DNA from: Tubiluchus corallicola
Lineage: Eukaryota > Priapulida > Priapulimorpha > Priapulimorphida > Tubiluchidae
Assembly (NCBI GenBank): GCA_030141605.1
Contig: JAQGDQ010001229.1
Span: 1 to 53,688 of the forward strand
Length of the DNA stretch: 53,688 nt
Direction of reading: 5' to 3'
Positions 12,201 through 24,577 of the stretch are shown here, piece after piece; the first letter of the stretch is position 1; every line of letters starts with the position of its first letter. The position numbers and the translations under genes were made by a program. The notes beneath the pieces are model-generated. The model was not told the origin of the DNA. It did not search any database and saw only the letters and a list, made by a program, of their open reading frames with translations.

Positions 12201-15200
12201 ATTCATATTAAATGGGCAACATCATGGATTATCACCATCACTTAAATACACCCTTGCTGTAGAGTTTAGATCAATGCCATTTCATTTTGTACCAAATACA
12301 CCCATGTTAAAAGTGCCTGTAAACAAGTAATAGGTTATACATTGAAGTAGCAATTCGTTACTCGAGCGTGTCTGCGTTGAAACAATAAAACACACATTAA
12401 GCAACGATCGATACAATGCAAGCGAGCAATGGCTTCCTAATTCGTTGAAAAATTCAGCTGCTCTCACCGCGTGGACATGGCTGGAAGCCCGTCACAACGA
12501 TATTGCGTTTTCTAAACTTATTATCCAAACGCTTTTAGCTTGTAGTGGCGCTTACCGCTGCCAGAAATTGCTTCTGAGTTCTTCCGGAATTCATTTTTAA
12601 ACGACCTGCGGGTGAACTCCAGATCTGGAGAACTGGGGTTCTTCCCTGAGTGGCAATGAAAAGTAGCATTATTCGGTCACCTGCAGCATATTTCGTTTGT
12701 TGATCATATTGGGGACAGTGTAGTCCACTAGTCATTAACATACCACGTGAACGGACGCGCATCTTCGACATTACTAGTTGAGACGGAAGATACTGAATGT
12801 GATTGCTGATATCGTGGGTGTGTTGTGCCTGATGAATTTAATTGCACATTAGCTCTAATTACCTTAAGCGAGAGTAACAGCCTAGAGCGGAACTAATGAA
12901 AAAAGTTACTTTATGTACATGCAAACATTTATTGTACAAACATTTATAAGCAAAAATATTAGTGCACAAATTGCTACGAGGTTCACATTCAATCGCAGCA
13001 ACATACCTCGTATCTAGTCTAACCTACAGCCAAATCGCGAAAATATAATTGGTTCATTATAAGGTACAAGTCAATGTTACAGCTTTACTGCTAATTTCTC
13101 AGCCTGTTACTCTTCTCCTACAGCTTATACCACTTCAAATTTGTTATCCCCTGCTATTAGGTTGATTTTAATAAGCTTTTTGATTTTAAATCAGTCTTAA
13201 ATACACATCAAATAAATGTATTTTCAGTCTGGTTGTTTACTTACTCACTTACCTAGAACTGTCTGAGAATCATATTATAACTTATCTAGCAACCATGCGA
13301 CCAGAAGAAACTACCAAAACATGTTTCAAGCTGTTTCAAACAACCGTTTCATCATTTTTCCCCCGCAGACTTTTATGTTACAAAAAATGTTCAAATGCAC
13401 ATTTATCATCTTCCCTTGTCAGCAATGGAATCGTCCAGGACGTGCAGCTGTTTACTCATTGACAGGGGAATGTTAAATAACTGCTGCCAAATGAAAGTTT
13501 TTCATAACTCTGCTGGTTACCCGTCTCTGATCAGCCAGATTAAATGTCTTCTTTAAGTTTATAAACAACTTTCCTCTGTAAGCCTAGACTCCTGCAGTTA
13601 GGCAGCAAAGAATGCAGCTTTGTACTGTTGATTTTGAAGCCAGAGAGGCAAACAACTGAATGGAGGATGCGAGTCTGCGAAACTGGGCCGATGCAACTTG
13701 ATTCGTTTGTGTAATCCTCCACGAATTAATTGATCCGTGTCTTGAGTCGTACCGTATCAAACCGTATCGCTACCGAACGCTTTTCACAAGTAAGGCTCGT
13801 GAAGCCAACGAGATTCACAAGTAAGACCCGTAAAGCCATTTATTAATCAAGCCTTCCCAGTGGCGTTTGACACACGAATATGATCAGGCAAATGCCATAA
13901 CCGCTAGTTCACAACTAGGAGCTTTTATCTACCTCATTAACTGTTCATTAAAGTGTTACTAAGTTGTTTATTTATTGAACTATCGTAAAAGATAGTTTGC
14001 AATTTATTTATATTGGACTGCTGTCCGCTTTTAACGGAGGCAGGACGGTGGGCACCCCGCGGCCCACACCGTACGGCATGTCTCAATTAAGTCGCTCAAC
14101 GCCTTAACCAAAACAGAACCCGAATAACAGAGTCGAAATGACAATTTATTACTAAATATTACACCCCCAATAAGGAACAAACACCTTACCTAAAAGAACG
14201 GAGTTTGCGGCAAGCCTGTGAAATGTGAACAGAGCTGCAATGAAAGACACGACCACTGACAAGCATCTAAGCTCAGGTGTGCACGTGACTAGTGGCTTTT
14301 ACTAACACAAGGTCAGAATACGAGTCTGTGCTAGATAAAGCGACGTTCACATGCACACCAGAGAAGTCTACTGTATTCCCCTGCCGGCATTACACTTCGT
14401 CTCATCACAACCCTGCAGAATCTTATAATTTAAGTTATGCATGAAGGATAAATGACCTCGTCGTTCTCTTTTGACGTTGTCTGCCCCTAATAATCGCCCT
14501 ACTGTTTGTCTTCTTATTGTTCTGAATAACCTTCCCTTTTATTTTGCGGAGGTGATCAAGATAACGACTTCAAACATTGTAGCAAGACACTATAGCACAG
14601 GTATAGAAAATTACAATTTTAATCCATTCTTCTTCAGACACGACATACTTATACAAATTTATTCAAAATTTAGAAGACGTTCTTTGAAGTGGCGAAGATG
14701 GTGACAGTATTTCATTCATCTCAAGAAATGTTGCGAAACTGTTTGAAGTCGGACAAATAATTAAGGGACTTTTACCAAAATGTAGTTATAAAATCAGCAA
14801 CACAGACAGTGACAGAACAACAACACGTTCGGTTTGGGGTGACGATTCCCGAAAGAAAAATGTAAATCTCAAGGACTCTAGTTTATTAGACGCTAATTCT
14901 TGTATTGACTACTTACTGAAATCTTATCAATGAGAGAGCCTTTCTGCGTGAGACTGAGTTACTCAAGTAAATCAACAACGGATGTTTCTTAAACACACAG
15001 GAAGTTATTGTGTACTAGATGGTATGACACTACCAATCTAACGCCAAGTCGTAAACCATAAGGGCAGTCCAGAGGAAGGCGAAGCAAAGGAGGTGATCCC
15101 GAAACAAAACAAGTGAGAAGTGTTCCACACGTTGACAGAGGAGGAGGGTATCCATAAGCACCCTTTTCCACGTTCAGGTCTATAAATCCGGTGCATTTAT

Positions 15201-15514
15201 CTTATGCGTGCAAACACACGATGCAAATCCTTCAGTCACGAAGAAGCCTACAAAGGCCTAAAGAAGAAGCTGATATCTAGGTGTTTATTCATGGTTGATA
15301 CTTGATGCAGCCCATACCTGGAAAACAGCTACGAAGCCATGCCTGTAGTAGTTAATCTGCGTAATAAATATGTTTATGTTGGCATACTTGTGACATTTAT
15401 TCCAAAAGCTGAGATTATGAAGCTCTAGACGAGTGACATTTGATCGGACAGGAGTTTTATTACTAGGATAAATAGAGTCCTGACGTCATGTGGGTCTGCT
15501 AAGTAGGGGCGGAT
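9263..15514. other. 6.2-kb non-coding stretch
   Basis: It holds short AT microsatellites (TTATTATTTATTA at about 9404-9438, AATn at about 10015-10036) and a retroelement-like fragment at about 11970-12160. A roughly 28-bp stretch (ACAGCTACGA.CCATGCC.GTAGTAGT) occurs at about 11506 and again at about 15328. No exon with Ig-like content or coding-grade splice sites was found on either strand. Confidence 0.5.
11970..12165 (+). mobile_element. 3' end of a non-LTR retrotransposon-like repeat
   Basis: A GC-richer segment ends with TCCATTGTCTTCCGAGACAG, AAGGATGCCAACAACAA and an AT dinucleotide tail. The same ending occurs in reverse orientation at 45885-46085. A repeated 3' end with a CAA-type tail is typical of LINE or SINE copies. 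The family is not identified. Confidence 0.55.
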
Positions 15515-16022
15515 CCATGACGTTAAATCTGTTGGCCCAATACAGCCATGACGTAATACCTGTCGGCTGAGTACAGCCGTGATGTCATACCTGTTGCTGA
15601 GTACAGCCATGATGTCATACCTGTCGGCTGACTACAGCCATGGTGTCACACCTGTCGGCTGACTACAGCCTTGATGTCATACCTGTCGGCTGAATACAGC
15701 GATGATGTCATACCTGTCGGCTGAGTACAGCCGTGATGTCATACCTGTCGGCTGAATACAGCCATGATGTCATACCTGTCGGCTGAGTACAGCCGTGATG
15801 TCATACCTGTTGCTGAGTACAGCCATGATGACATACCTCTCGGCTGAGTACAGCCATGATGTCATACCTGTCGGCTGACTACAGACATGATGTCATACCT
15901 GTCGGCTGACTATAGCCATGATGTCATACCTGTTGCTGAGTACGGCCATCGTGTCATACCTGTCGGCTGACTACAGCCATGATGTCATACGTGTCGGCCG
16001 ACTACAGCCATGACGTCATACC
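15515..16022. repeat. 31-bp minisatellite with CRE-like core
   Basis: About 16 units of 31 bp with consensus TGATGTCATACCTGTCGGCT then GAGTACAGCCA. Several units are 30 bp (TGTTGCTGAG variant). Each unit carries TGATGTCA or TGACGTCA. Perfect TGACGTCA palindromes lie just before the array at 15481-15488 and in the last unit at 16011-16018. Confidence 0.95.
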
Positions 16023-18100
16023 TAAAGCAGTGTATCGAAAGCGCATCTTGATACAACTGATCATTGCGTAGTAGACTGATTTGATCACTTGGGAAACAGC
16101 TAGTTTGTGAACCCGTACTTATAATAATTTGAGAATGTAGATGTTGGTGCTGATTGGATTGGCGGTTTATAAGTTAGTGTGATGATTGAGCAAAACATGT
16201 CAGAGAGTTGGATTAGTCCTGAATTTGCCAGGCAACACTCGCAGGTCTGGACGTGTAATTTATTTTGTTTTATTTCTTCTCTGCGTACTCAGTAATGAAG
16301 CGTTTACTTACATGTTTATTTACTCCTCTAATACATAAATCGTAATATAATATTTATAAGGCGTTGATATTGACGCAGAACTTGCATGAAAGAGGGAGAT
16401 CCCTTGTGTAATTTTCCCGCCAGTTCAACAATTGGTAATGGATGTTGCGTTGTCAATGAAACGTCCCCCGCTGTAGATTTTAACACTTTAACAAGTCCCC
16501 CCCCCCACTTGCTTCATCAGCGCTACGCTAGTAATACAAACAGAACTCACAGCATCGTTATGTTGAAACATATTCCGGAATTCGATTATTCATCCGGATT
16601 CGCCGGGGATCCGGATTACAGACGGTTTCGAGACGGTTGCTTAGTTACAGTCGTGTATGCTGATTCGATTCCTACTGCTATGATTCTTGAACAGAAGACG
16701 GCTTTGTCAAATGCCTTTGATATTCTAACATCGGAATGTGATTGAAATCAGCGTTGAAATCAAGAATCATTTCGTTTCATTTTTTTTCAAATACCTCATC
16801 ATAGCTGGCTCAAATCTCACATGCGTGTTTGTCAGACCAAGAAAAACAACTTTCAACCAAGAGCATATTTCAAGTATTTTTTCTATTATGTTTCCCAAGT
16901 ATAGTAGAAAAACATCCCCTGCATATTAAATTGGCTGTATATTTTTCGCCCTGTCTGGTTGACATATGTAGCTCATGTGGGTGGCAATTCCCCCATCCCT
17001 ACATATGCGCGTCCTGTGCTGATATCACCCATAAAATAATTCTCATACGGGTTGACCCAAAAAAAGCTTTTAAAACGCATGGGCATCGGGCTGGCTCAAG
17101 GTTCCGCAAAAAAGTAGAACTATTAATTAATGTGTTTCACAAAAAAATCGTATTATCGTTTCGTACAAAAAGCGTGCGTCCATTTGTGTTTGCGCATTCG
17201 TACGCACACAGCGCACGCAGGCATTTTGCTTTCTGCGCTACACCCCCACACTTGTTTAGTAATAAAACACAATAACGACGCGGAACATATCAACTTCTCT
17301 TCGCCTGGCGATATATCTGTCAGCGTGGCACATAACTTCCCCTATTATTGACTCGGTTATTTGCCAACATTCGTCTTTATGCGCGTAATTTGAATACCAA
17401 CGCCGTGAAATTTTCCTACTGTGAAATCTCAACAAACACGGCGACACGGGGCTTCAGTCTGTCTTAGCTGTCAGTTGATAAAAACTGAAATCTTGGAGGG
17501 TTTCGGGAACTCTTTACTGATCAGCCGAGTACTATTAATTTAGTGGTCCATTTATTATGCCCGAGTACACATTGCTCGGACATTTGTAACCACAAACTTG
17601 TGACACTGCCTACACAAATTATGATTTATTAAATCTTGTTTATTTTCAAAATAAAAATAATACAAAACCCTCTATTTGGAGGGCAAAGAGTGCACTAATA
17701 CATACAAAGGTACACTGCATATTAAAACTCGCACGCACGTGTATGCAGAATTAATACACAATGAATATTTAAATGAATACCCTATAAATTTTGAAGATTT
17801 TTGTCTGATTATTTGCATAACAAAATTAATGCACAATGACTATATAAATGAATACCTTTATAAATTTTGAAGATTATTGTCTAATAATGTTGAAACTGTT
17901 GCAAAAATTGCTCCTATGCTAGTTGCTTGACTGAGATCTCGTGTATAATTGCAATGAAGGCTACACCTGAAGATACATGGCAAATGCTGGTGTTGTAAAT
18001 TTAGCGAAGGAAAGCATTTTGCGTAGATGTTTTAGCGTTGTACCAAATCAAAGAGCAATCAAATATAAAGTGTTCAGGCATTTGTACATACGCAAGGGAC
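16023..18100. other. non-coding stretch
   Basis: Contains a 119-codon open frame (16386-16745) without recognised domains or a convincing splice context, and a two-copy direct repeat of about 75 bp (17751-17880, TTAAT.CACAATGA..AT). No Ig1 exon was seen. Confidence 0.5.
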
Positions 18101-18313
18101 GTAGAGTAATTACTATTGTATGGTATATATGTAAGGCACGTATAGTAATTACTATTGTATGGTATATATGTAAGGCACGTATAGTAATTACTATTGTATG
18201 GTATATATGTAAGGCACGTATAGTAATTACTATTGTATGGTATATATGTAAGGCACGTATAGTAATTACTATTGTATGGTATATATGTAAGGCACGTAGA
18301 GTTATTACTATTG
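18101..18313. repeat. 39-bp minisatellite, 5.5 copies
   Basis: Units of 39 bp (GTATAGTAATTACTATTG, TATGGTATATATGTAAGGCAC). Because 39 is a multiple of three the array keeps a frame open, which is not evidence of coding. Each full unit has a TAATTA core. Confidence 0.96.
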
Positions 18314-20601
18314 GCTAAACCAACTGCATGTAGAAACGAGTTACAACCTCCGCCAAGTAAAAGGGTTTCTAAGTTTCTGCTAAAGTCTAATCTTGTCTAT
18401 CATATTCTAATCTTCCATACACTAACAAACAGAAACATTTTCGTAAAATAATATACTTATATTTTCTGTCTCCTTTCTTCTTTGCACATTTTGATCCTTA
18501 CCAGACTAACCTGCTAACCTGCACTCGGCGGCATTACCTAACCATTATGCTGAAGGTTGTGGAAGGTCTGAAAACTAAGTTTATTGTCAGTGGTGAAACT
18601 ATATTGACCACGTTAGGACGCATATTTACATCTTTCCCCAGAGATGTCATTGTTGCAGATGAGACAGTCCAAACGCGATTTTCCTGGCTGCGCATTCATT
18701 GGCTAACCAGACCCGGCGTTGCTTAATTTCCAACGCCAAAAATACAAAGTGGCAGTTTGCCTTTGCCTCAATATGGCTGACGGAGATCAAATACTGTTGC
18801 CAAATTTCGTCTCACGAACTTTGCCTATGCGGGTGATATGTATGTGGATAATATCGGACGTGCACACATGCATCCAGGGCCTCAAGCTCATTCTCAGCCG
18901 CAGATGCTAAACTAAATAAGATGTCCCTTGAGCCGTCATTGAAAGCGGCTGATGGACTTGCTGTCAGTATTATTATTATGTAATCAGAAATCATTGTAAG
19001 AGCGCTAATAGTTCACGTTTAGCTGTCTGCTCTTCATAATCGCTGCATCATATTAGTCATTGTTAGTCACGCTTGAGAGGGGGGTACTGAGAATTACTCT
19101 TGTACCTATTCAAAGAAAAACAATCTCAAATTTTTCAGTACACTGTATATCTCTAACTATATGTATAAGGTAATTTTTGGTATAAGTAAATGTTTGATAT
19201 AAATAATAATTGTGTGGTTTTGTGGTATAAATATAGGTTTGTTTGGTGTAAATGCGCATGTCTCTTGAATACTTAGCTTTGTAGTACAAAATCTAACCTA
19301 TAACTCCCTAGTAACATCGTATTTCTTTTCTGTGTAGTTTCGGTATAAACTTGTTCCTATATTTCATTGCTGAAAGTGCATATCTAGTCATAAATAGATT
19401 AAGTCGTTGAGATAAATTCCATTCAAATTCTTATTTTGCACTTTTTTCTGTAGGTGGCAGTTTTGTTGTCCAAAAGAGAAGGCTATCAGACCGACCATGA
19501 CTTACTATACCGTACTCAGAAAATGTACTTGTTACGCTGCAGTAGTGTACAAGCGAAGGCCAGCTATTGTAGCTAATGTAATTTAGTCCTAAGAAATTGC
19601 CATTCAAGATTTATATTGTACAGCAATCACTTCGCCGCCGCCTTTAATCTTGATTCAGCAATTTCACGTGTACAAACAAAGTCGTGTGGCGCCACCATGA
19701 GGTGGGCGTGCGAACTGCAACTTCGGCATGCTGAAAGTGAATTAATAAAAACTTTGCAGTGAGTAGATCAGTTGTCGGACAGTACGTTTCTTAATGTGTG
19801 AATAGTCTAGTGTTCATACCGTTTAGTTTAACTTTCCCCTTATCAACGCAAGACGGCAGGGTTTTGGGTGCATAATTGATTGCATCCACTTATCCGCTCG
19901 GCAGCAGTGATTGGCCTAAATTTCTTATTCTCCACGAGCTTTTCTCAGATGTAAATTTATGTTTGGCTATTCGCGTGTTAAATGAGGCTTTGCAGAAACT
20001 GCTGCCAGTGGCGGCTCTAAGCTGCGGGGAAACATGGCGTGTCTTCGAGGGGCACATTATGACTGGTGAAACTAATAATTTTTACAACTAATAAAATTCA
20101 CAAGCACTTCACGACACGCTGCTATACATATTGGTCATTTTTGTGTGCGTACGACAGTGTTACATAAACACTAAGAAATACATCACACTTACAACAATAC
20201 ATATATCTAGTTATTTGTCGTGTTTATGTCACTTTTAGCAAAGCTTCGCCCACTTTTGCTGTAAGCGTGTTTTTTACACTTGGTGGTTTTTCCGCTTAAA
20301 TAGCTATAGATGTCTTATAAGCTACAATATTCTGTTTATAATAATTTTAGTAAAATTTCTTCAAAAGCTGAAGTAAAATGTCCATGAGCAATTTGCTTCT
20401 TTGCAAACTTACTGACCTGTTTTCGCAAAGCCAGTACTGTAAACAAACAATTTTATCTGTTTGGTTAGTTTCTGTCAAATCACGTTTATTGTGAAACATT
20501 TGAAAGGTTGCATGTTGCTGTTTGCTTCTGTAATGATTAAAATATGTTTATAATCGGAAAAGGAATTGTATAAAAAAATGACTTTTCGTTTTTTGTTTCA
20601 G
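18314..20601. other. sequence before exon a
   Basis: AT-rich, ending in the pyrimidine tract and CAG acceptor of exon a. Open frames at 18719-18910 and 19876-20091 have no Ig or signal-peptide character that I can defend. Since exon a begins mid-codon, this is intron at least at its right end. Confidence 0.6.
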
Positions 20602-20788
20602 TACTACGCGATGATTTTCGAGATAACCCACGTGACGTAAAAGTTGCTGCTGGCGACACCGCGGTTCTGGAATGTGAAGCTCCACGCGGCTATCCTAGTC
20701 CAAAGGTCTACTGGAAGAAGAATGGTGCCGAAATCAAGGCAAGTGGTGGGAGGGTGCACGCTAACGAGAATGGCAATCTTGTCATCAA
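20602..20788 (+). CDS. robo: robo exon a: first part of Ig2
   Basis: The exon covers residues 1-62 plus two bases of residue 63. The acceptor is TTTTGTTTCAG and the donor AA|GTAAGTAG. It opens with LRDDFRDNP, the linker into Ig2 that is highly conserved in Robo (LRDDFRQNP in vertebrates). It holds the B-strand cysteine C25 (VLEC) and the C-strand tryptophan W38 (VYWKKNG). The exon starts at phase 1 (its first two bases complete a split codon), so at least one coding exon must precede it. Ig2 supports the Slit-binding Ig1 unit at the membrane-distal end of the receptor. The intron within the domain is phase 2. Confidence 0.95.
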
Positions 20789-21649
20789 GTAAGTAGTACT
20801 AAGTAATTATATCATTTACTGAAATCATCTTACTCCTCAGAAATGTTTCTGACTGTTATACCAGTGGGCGGTGCCTGTTTTTCTGTATATGTGTCCATGT
20901 TATGTCTACGATGCTACTATTTGTTTCTGTAACATAAAGTACTAATGGCATAAACTTCTCAATACAAAATAATATGTGCAGTTATCAATAATTTAAAAAA
21001 CACAAACAATAATAAATGGTATATCAAAAGTCACTACTCACTGAGATTTTTAAAAATTTTCGCAATCTCAGCGATCTCTTACATGAATCAAAAGGTGCCT
21101 TTGACAATTCGTTTTGTTTATTTAGCCCCGTTGCTATAGCAACGATAGCAACGTTACAAACAAGGTGCAAAACCGCTTAGTCTTGAGGTACTTCAATCAC
21201 TAAGTTCAATAGAAATTTGTACACCATATGGACCGCTCTATTAACAATGTGCAGGCCTTCTTTAAGTGCTAATGTTTTGATTTTAAATGGTCTCTAAAGT
21301 TATTTAGGTCCCTGAAGAAAGTAACAAAAATAGCAAAGCACACTAGTGCAGTTGTTCTCTTCGGATTTTTGTCTAATTTAAGTAAAAGAATTGTCCATAT
21401 TAGTGCACACCTGTAATTGCTTTCAAAAATTTTGCTTGATTTGTTTAAAAGTATAGAAAATGTAACGTGTGTAATGACTTTTGAGGCACCTTGCACATCT
21501 ACAAAGCACACACATACAAATTGGCATATCCACAAGTATTACGATAAGCGAACACGAAAGAAATATAAAAGCACACACTCACGACAATGACTTTTGGGTG
21601 AGAAAAGAGCCGAGTGGTCATGGTGAGTGCTTGGCTGAAAAGTAAGCAA
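20789..21649. other. intron a/b, left part
   Basis: AT-rich intron. It includes a palindromic X-box-like site at 21130-21143 and two stretches resembling each other in inverted orientation (AAAAGGTGCCTTTGAC near 21091 and GACTTTTGAGGCACCTTG near 21476), possibly ends of a degraded MITE. Confidence 0.5.
21130..21143. promoter_or_regulatory. X-box-like palindrome (possible RFX site)
   Basis: GTTGCTATAGCAAC is a perfect 14-bp palindrome fitting the RFX X-box form GTNRCY-N-RGYAAC, followed by another GATAGCAACG half site. Function is inferred from motif only. Confidence 0.35.
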
Positions 21650-22702
21650 CCTTGTTTGGTTCACTGTGTTCATCTTATTAGGGTGCATCTGAACGTAGCT
21701 AAAATACCTTGTCTGGTTCACTATGTTCATCTTATCAATGTACATCTGAACGTAGCTAAAATACTTTGTCTGGTTCACTGTGTTCAGCTTATCAATGTAC
21801 ATCTGAACGTAGCTAAAATACCTTGTCTGGTTCACTGTGTTCATCTTATCAATGTACATCTGAACGTAGCTAAAATACTTTGTCTGGTTCACTGTGTTCA
21901 TCTTATCAATGTACATCTGAACGTAGCTAAAATACCTTGTGTGGTTCACTGTGTTCATCTTATCAATGTACATCTGAACGTAGATAAAATACCTTGTGTG
22001 GTTCACTGTGTTCATCTTATCAATGTACATATGAACGGAGATAAAATACCTTGTCTGGTTCACTGTGTTCATCTTATCAATGTACATATGAACGTAGCTA
22101 AACTACCTTGTCTGGTTCACTGTGTTCAGCTTATCAATGTACATCTGAACGTAGATAAAATACCTTGTGTGGTTCACTGTGTTCATCTTATCAATGTACA
22201 TCTGAACGTAGCTAAACTACCTTGTCTGGTTCACTGTGTTCAGCTTATCGGGGTACATATGAACGTAGCTAAAATACCTTGTTTGGTTCACTGTGTTCAG
22301 CTTATCAATGTACATCTGAACGTAGATAAAATACCTTGTGTGGTTCACTGTGTTCATCTTATCAATGTACATCTGAACGTAGCTAAACTACCTTGTCTGG
22401 TTCACTGTGTTCAGCTTATCGGGGTACATATGAACGTAGCTAAAATACCTTGTTTGGTTCACTGTGTTCAGCTTATCAATGTACATCTGAACGTAGATAA
22501 AATACCTTGTGTGGTTCACTGTGTTCATCTTATCAATGTACATCTGAACGTAGCTAAACTACCTTGTCTGGTTCACTGTGTTCAGCTTATCAATGTACAT
22601 CTGAACGTAGATAAAATACCTTGTCTGGTTCACTGTGTTCATCTTATCAATGTACATCTGAACGTAGATAAAATACCTTGTCTGGTTCACTGTGTTCAAC
22701 TT
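21650..22702. repeat. 57-bp minisatellite, about 18 copies
   Basis: Units of 57 bp (CTTGTCTGGTTCACTGTG, TTCATCTTATCAATGTACAT, CTGAACGTAGCTAAAATAC). The unit is 19 codons long, so long open frames exist on both strands (383 and 182 codons), but these are consequences of the repeat. Some variants (GGGGTACATATG) recur with 171-bp spacing, a three-unit higher-order repeat. Confidence 0.97.
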
Positions 22703-23643
22703 GTTAGCTTGTTCTTAATAATAAACGAGGATTTACTGGGTTCATTTTCCATGTTAACCAGTTAAATAACGAAAACCTTTCCATTGAATGCAGAGCCTCA
22801 GCTTTCCAGAGTGTGAAACTTCCTAAAGGACACGTAAAACAGTACACATATAAAATACATTTTATCTTTTCATATTTCACTGCAAAATGTAAGTAAATTT
22901 GACTATGCTGATTGACATGGACATTTGGGTGTTGTAGAAGAATTAGCCATTTCTCTACCCCCCCCCCCCCAGCCAATTCTTTTCTCCAGTTATTTCATAA
23001 CACGCGCAATTTTCCTAATTCGTAGGCAGCATTTTATCGCTTTTATCCAACGCTAATTACCCAAAACGTCATCGATCACCCGCTGGGTTTACGACACTTT
23101 TTCAACGTCAGCCTCATTATTAACTCAGTGTCCAAAGAGTTAAAGTATGAGGAATAATCCCGGCGGTAAATAAAGGAACTCTGGCTTTGTTTAATCAGGT
23201 CTGCAGTTAATCGCGTATGACTCACTAGCTCATTTTGAAACGAATTACTATTATGCTATTCAGTTTATGATAGGTACTTGACGAGTTACACTCCTAGATG
23301 GCGCGTGTGCAGTCTTTATTCTCACACACTTGGGATAATTTATGCATCCCCAGTTGTATGGCATGATAAACACTTGAGCAACTTGCAAGTATGTGCGTGG
23401 TTCTATATGGCTTTGTGTTGACTGTGGTGATTTTAGCTGTTGGATAAAGATCTGAATTTTGCAAGCAAATCATGCTGCAAGTATCCAATCATCTAAATTT
23501 ATCAACTTATTTCCCGAAAATCAGTTTTGCCTGGCAAATTTCTGTGCACAATTTTTTATAATGCTGCATTTTTTTCTTTTCCTAATAAATCAGAACCCAC
23601 TGATTATTGTTTTTGCCAGTTTCGTGTTTCTTCTTTAAGGAAT
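22703..23643. other. intron a/b, middle part
   Basis: AT-rich intron with a poly-C run at about 22958-22970. No gene or transposon recognised. Confidence 0.5.
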
Positions 23644-23954
23644 TTGCCTTGATAACAGTGGGTTATGGTTCTAGCATAACCATCCACGTTAAGTTTTGCT
23701 TTGATAATGGTAGGCTATGGTTCTAGCATAACCATCCACGTTAAGTTTTGCTTTGATAATGGTAGGCTATGGTTCTAGCATAACCATGCACGTTAAGTTT
23801 TGCTTTGATAATGGTAGGCTATGGTTCTAGCATAACCATCCACGTTAAGTTTTGCTTTGATAATGGTAGGCTATGGTTCTAGCATAACCATCCACGTTAA
23901 GTTTTGCCTTGATAATGGTAGGTTATGGTTCTAGCGCAACCATCCACGTTAAGT
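23644..23954. repeat. 52-bp minisatellite with hairpin, 6 copies
   Basis: Units of 52 bp (GTTTTGCTTTGATAATGG, TAGGCTATGGTTCTAGC, ATAACCATCCACGTTAA). Each contains ATGGTT-ctagcat-AACCAT, a 6-bp stem with a 7-base loop. Confidence 0.95.
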
Positions 23955-24300
23955 ACACCCTGCCACTGAGTGCTGAATTCCAGTTTGCATTGCGCCAAAC
24001 TGAATAAAACAATGCATTTTAATGCATATTAACAAAAACGCCATTTTAATGTTTGAAGGTGCAAGCGAGTGCCGAGAGCCAATTAAAAAATAAACGCAAC
24101 TTAAATAGAATGTAAAAAATGCAGCAGAAATGTGTTGTACTTCGCTTGTCTAGTTGAAATTGAGGTATGTAAAAAATCGTGCATTAAAACTTCAAAAGTT
24201 GATGCTTGCAACCATACTTACGAGCAAAATAAAATATCAGCTTTGCCATTTTAGCAATAGAACAGAAACGTTTGATTTTTACTCGTTTGTTCTGTTTCAG

Positions 24301-24395
24301 TGATGCTAAGCAATCGGATGCGGGAGAGTACATCTGCGTTGCTGAGAACGTGGTGGGTCGTCGGGAGAGTGCGCCGGCCACGCTGTCCGTTCACG
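24301..24395 (+). CDS. robo: robo exon b: second part of Ig2
   Basis: The exon covers residues 63-94 plus one base. The acceptor is TTCTGTTTCAG and the donor CACG|GTCAGTG. It carries the F-strand signature DAGEYIC with C75, which pairs with C25 of the previous exon, followed by VAENVVGRRES, matching the VGTNMVGERES region of vertebrate Robo. It ends with the G strand (ATLSVH). The exon closes Ig2 at a phase 1 boundary. Confidence 0.95.
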
Positions 24396-24577
24396 GTCAG
24401 TGTTTGATTTAATCCAAATTTTCGGGTCTCAGAAAGAGATTTTAAGTGAAAAGACAAGCAAGGATTAGTTAGTGGCTGTGTTTGTTTGAAAGTTACTGTT
24501 TTTATGTGATGCCCTTTAGCTTTGGTTGGCAGGATGGTTAGAGATAATTCCAGTTTTAACAGTGTGACGTTTCTTAA

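Noticed and set aside
16386-16745. 119-codon open frame as a possible upstream exon or Ig1
   Set aside because: No Ig cysteine/tryptophan pattern, no signal peptide, no fitting splice donor in the needed phase.
18101-18313. TAAGGCACG in each 39-bp unit, matching the start of miR-124
   Set aside because: Only nine bases match, no precursor hairpin, and the match is part of a local repeat.
21614-22765. 383-codon open frame with a 19-residue repeat
   Set aside because: It consists of a 57-bp intronic minisatellite. Period divisible by three keeps both strands open; it lies between two robo exons and has no domain.
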